From an uncultured Muriicola sp. (lineage in GTDB: Bacteria; Bacteroidota; Bacteroidia; Flavobacteriales; Flavobacteriaceae), in the NCBI RefSeq assembly GCF_947258935.1, contig NZ_CAMYKH010000003.1, positions 1-63,091 on the forward strand: a DNA stretch of 63,091 nt, written 5' to 3'. Numbering within the stretch: the stretch's first letter is position 1; the number at the start of each line of letters is the position of its first letter. Both the position numbers and the translations under genes were made by a program. A model generated the notes under the pieces. That model was not told the origin of the DNA. It worked only from the letters and a program-made list of their open reading frames with translations, and searched no databases. This document shows positions 61,678 through 63,091 of the stretch, in pieces.

Positions 61678-61686
61678 ATTCTATGA

Positions 61687-62121
61687 TCAGAACCAGGGTT
61701 TTTTCCCTACCTGATAGGTGTTGTAGAATTCTTCATCAGATTTAGTTAGGTAAATGATACCTTCAATAAGTCCGATAAGTCCGGGGATCCAGAAAAAGAA
61801 AGCCCCCACAACAATACAGGTGGTAGCGTACCCCAACAAGGTAATTGCCAATAGTATGATCCCTTCCTTGTTATAACCCAGTATAAATTTGTGAACTCCA
61901 AGAGATCCAAATAGAATCCCGAGTATACCCGCCAGGATCTTTTTGTTATCACCCCCTGCATTCTTTAATCCTTCACGAAACTCGTCTGCGGTCTTTTTAG
62001 CACCTTCCTTAAATTCTCCTGCCGCTTCTTTTGCCTCTCCAGCGGCTTTTTTAGCTGATTCCTTGGCATCGTCAAAGGCTTCTTTAGCCTTATCGCCAAA
62101 ATCTTTATCTTCTTCTGACAT
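61687..62121 (-). CDS. TM2-domain membrane protein with helical N-terminal region
   Basis: A 144-residue protein. The first 60 residues form a highly charged amphipathic helix with repeated K-E-A/A-A-G-E motifs, suggestive of coiled coil. The TM2 domain follows at about 65-130 (I-L-A-G-I-L-G-I-L-F-G-S-L-G-V-H-K-F-I-L-G-Y-N...F-F-W-I-P-G-L-I-G-L-I-E-G-I). TM2 domains occur in eukaryotic and bacterial membrane proteins, usually of unknown function. It has a clear downstream terminator. Confidence 0.85.
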   Translation of the reverse strand: MSEEDKDFGDKAKEAFDDAKESAKKAAGEAKEAAGEFKEGAKKTADEFREGLKNAGGDNKKILAGILGILFGSLGVHKFILGYNKEGIILLAITLLGYATTCIVVGAFFFWIPGLIGLIEGIIYLTKSDEEFYNTYQVGKKPWF

Positions 62122-62173
62122 GTCTACTTATTTGTTGGTTAATTGATGATTAAATGTAGCAATAAATTTTAAC

Positions 62174-62560
62174 TCAAAGAAATGCTTTATCAACAGGTTC
62201 CCATAGTTCTATTTTGTTGCCTTCGGGGTCTAGTATCCATCCGAATTTTCCATAATCATACTCCTCCATTTTCCCAATGATAGTAACACCTTCTTTCTTT
62301 AAAGCTGCCAGTAATTCCGTAAGATTTTCCACCCTAAAATTCATCATGAATTGCTTTTCGCTGGGTTTAAAATAGGTGGTATCTTCCTTAAAAGGACTCC
62401 ATTGTGTTGAGCAATCATTTCCCTTCTTGTCTTTCCACCAAAAAGTACAGCCATACTGGTCCGTATTCAAGCCCAAATGTGTTTTGTACCAATCTTTTAC
62501 CTTGTCGGGATTCTTTGTTTTAAAGAAAAACCCGCCTAAACCAGTTACCCTGTTTTTCAT
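62174..62560 (-). CDS. VOC-family protein
   Basis: A 128-residue single VOC module: T-G-L-G-G-F-F-F-K-T-K-N-P-D-K-V-K-D-W-Y-K-T-H-L-G (about 5-29), F-M-M-N-F-R-V-E-N, and C-terminal W-I-L-D-P-E-G-N-K-I-E-L-W-E-P. The E-L-W end carries the metal-ligand Glu of the fold. The substrate is unknown. It starts immediately beside the DUF1801 stop on the same strand, so the pair may be co-translated. Confidence 0.88.
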   Translation of the reverse strand: MKNRVTGLGGFFFKTKNPDKVKDWYKTHLGLNTDQYGCTFWWKDKKGNDCSTQWSPFKEDTTYFKPSEKQFMMNFRVENLTELLAALKKEGVTIIGKMEEYDYGKFGWILDPEGNKIELWEPVDKAFL

Positions 62561-63019
62561 TTATCTCTTTTTAATGTTGCGTTCGTATAATTCGATCCAT
62601 TGATCAACGGTCATTTTAGTGCATAGGTCACCAAGTAGATCATAAGGAATTAGTTCTACCTTTTTAAATCGGACACAGCTCTTTCCCATATCTAACTTGG
62701 TTTTCACATGCTTTGGGTATTCGGAAACAAACCAATCATGCAGGGATTTATCTGCATAGATACCAGAATGATAGAGAGCCACAAAGTTTTTTTGCGAAGC
62801 TATATTCATAAAAGGCAGGGGAAGTTCCGGACTGCAATGATATCCATCGGGATATATACTATGTGGCACCACGTACCCGATCATTCCGTAGCTCATAACC
62901 TCTTCAAATCCTTTTGGCAGATTAGCCAGGATGGTTTTTCTGAGAGAGGAAATAGCACTTTTCCTGTCTTCTGGTAAGTTTCTTATATACTCTTCAGGAG
63001 TTGCAGCGTCTGATGTCAT
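62561..63019 (-). CDS. DUF1801 protein
   Basis: A 152-residue protein with P-E-E-Y-I-R-N-L-P-E-D-R-K-S-A-I-S (about 8-24), F-E-E-V-M-S-Y-G-M-I-G-Y-V-V-P (DUF1801 core), and Y-P-K-H-V-K-T-K-L-D-M-G-K-S-C-V-R-F-K-K (C-terminal part). Similar to YdhG-like proteins of unknown biochemical role. It is upstream of the VOC gene and only distantly related to the array DUF1801 gene at 33563. Confidence 0.85.
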   Translation of the reverse strand: MTSDAATPEEYIRNLPEDRKSAISSLRKTILANLPKGFEEVMSYGMIGYVVPHSIYPDGYHCSPELPLPFMNIASQKNFVALYHSGIYADKSLHDWFVSEYPKHVKTKLDMGKSCVRFKKVELIPYDLLGDLCTKMTVDQWIELYERNIKKR

Positions 63020-63091
63020 TGTATAGTATTTTAATGTTTGATCCTGAAATCCCTATTAAAAAGAAGGGACCATAAGTTAACAAAATCTTTC

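Overview
The window comes from a Bacteroidota chromosome, most likely a marine member of the Flavobacteriaceae. The signs are low GC, TAnnTTTG-type -7 promoter elements, a type IX secretion (T9SS) C-terminal domain, a methionyl-tRNA synthetase with a fused tRNA-binding tail, a two-domain ornithine-lipid acyltransferase and several Bacteroidota-restricted DUF families. The species cannot be named from the sequence alone. No rRNA, tRNA, CRISPR array, prophage or transposase was recognised.

Layout. (1) 0-5.8 kb: a truncated methyltransferase, a VOC protein, a second methyltransferase, then an overlapping pair made of a large periplasmic-propeller sensor with a cytoplasmic GAF-like tail and a GluR0-type glutamate-receptor-like channel. 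(2) About 5.8-34.2 kb: a long run of mostly single, functionally unrelated genes, nearly all on the minus strand. They include DUF proteins, small lipoproteins, membrane proteins, VOC, SRPBCC, cupin and reductase-like enzymes, an ACR3 arsenite exporter, lpxD and rluF. They are separated by imperfect inverted repeats. These repeats have the layout of integron attC sites. Each gene lies between a GTT-containing half-site and its complement, and start codons usually sit 10-60 nt from the inferred crossover. I read this as an integron-type gene-cassette array without an integrase in view: clearest from 22.8 to 33.6 kb, good from about 10.2 kb, decayed to the left. (3) 34.2-63 kb: ordinary chromosomal genes. 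These are a sortilin-like propeller, an M28 peptidase, ssb, ferritin with a cysteine-rich mini-protein, metG, a DUF1501/DUF1800 secreted pair, yraN, mfd, pdeM with its partner helicase, fbp, a GNAT-lysC pair, olsF (apparently broken by a small deletion), an ars operon lacking its exporter, and a few small genes.

How the parts fit. The cassette array looks like an accessory reservoir placed between stable chromosomal blocks, and its genes look independent rather than forming one pathway. The ars operon at 60-61.6 kb (arsR, DUF6428, GNAT, arsC) has no efflux pump beside it, while an ACR3 pump sits in the array about 50 kb away and could complete it. The sensor/channel pair at 1.75-5.77 kb is the other unusual combination. 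Readings of the array, the olsF lesion and the short genes missed by a length cutoff (59 aa and 56 aa) were made by hand from the sequence and could not be checked with software.
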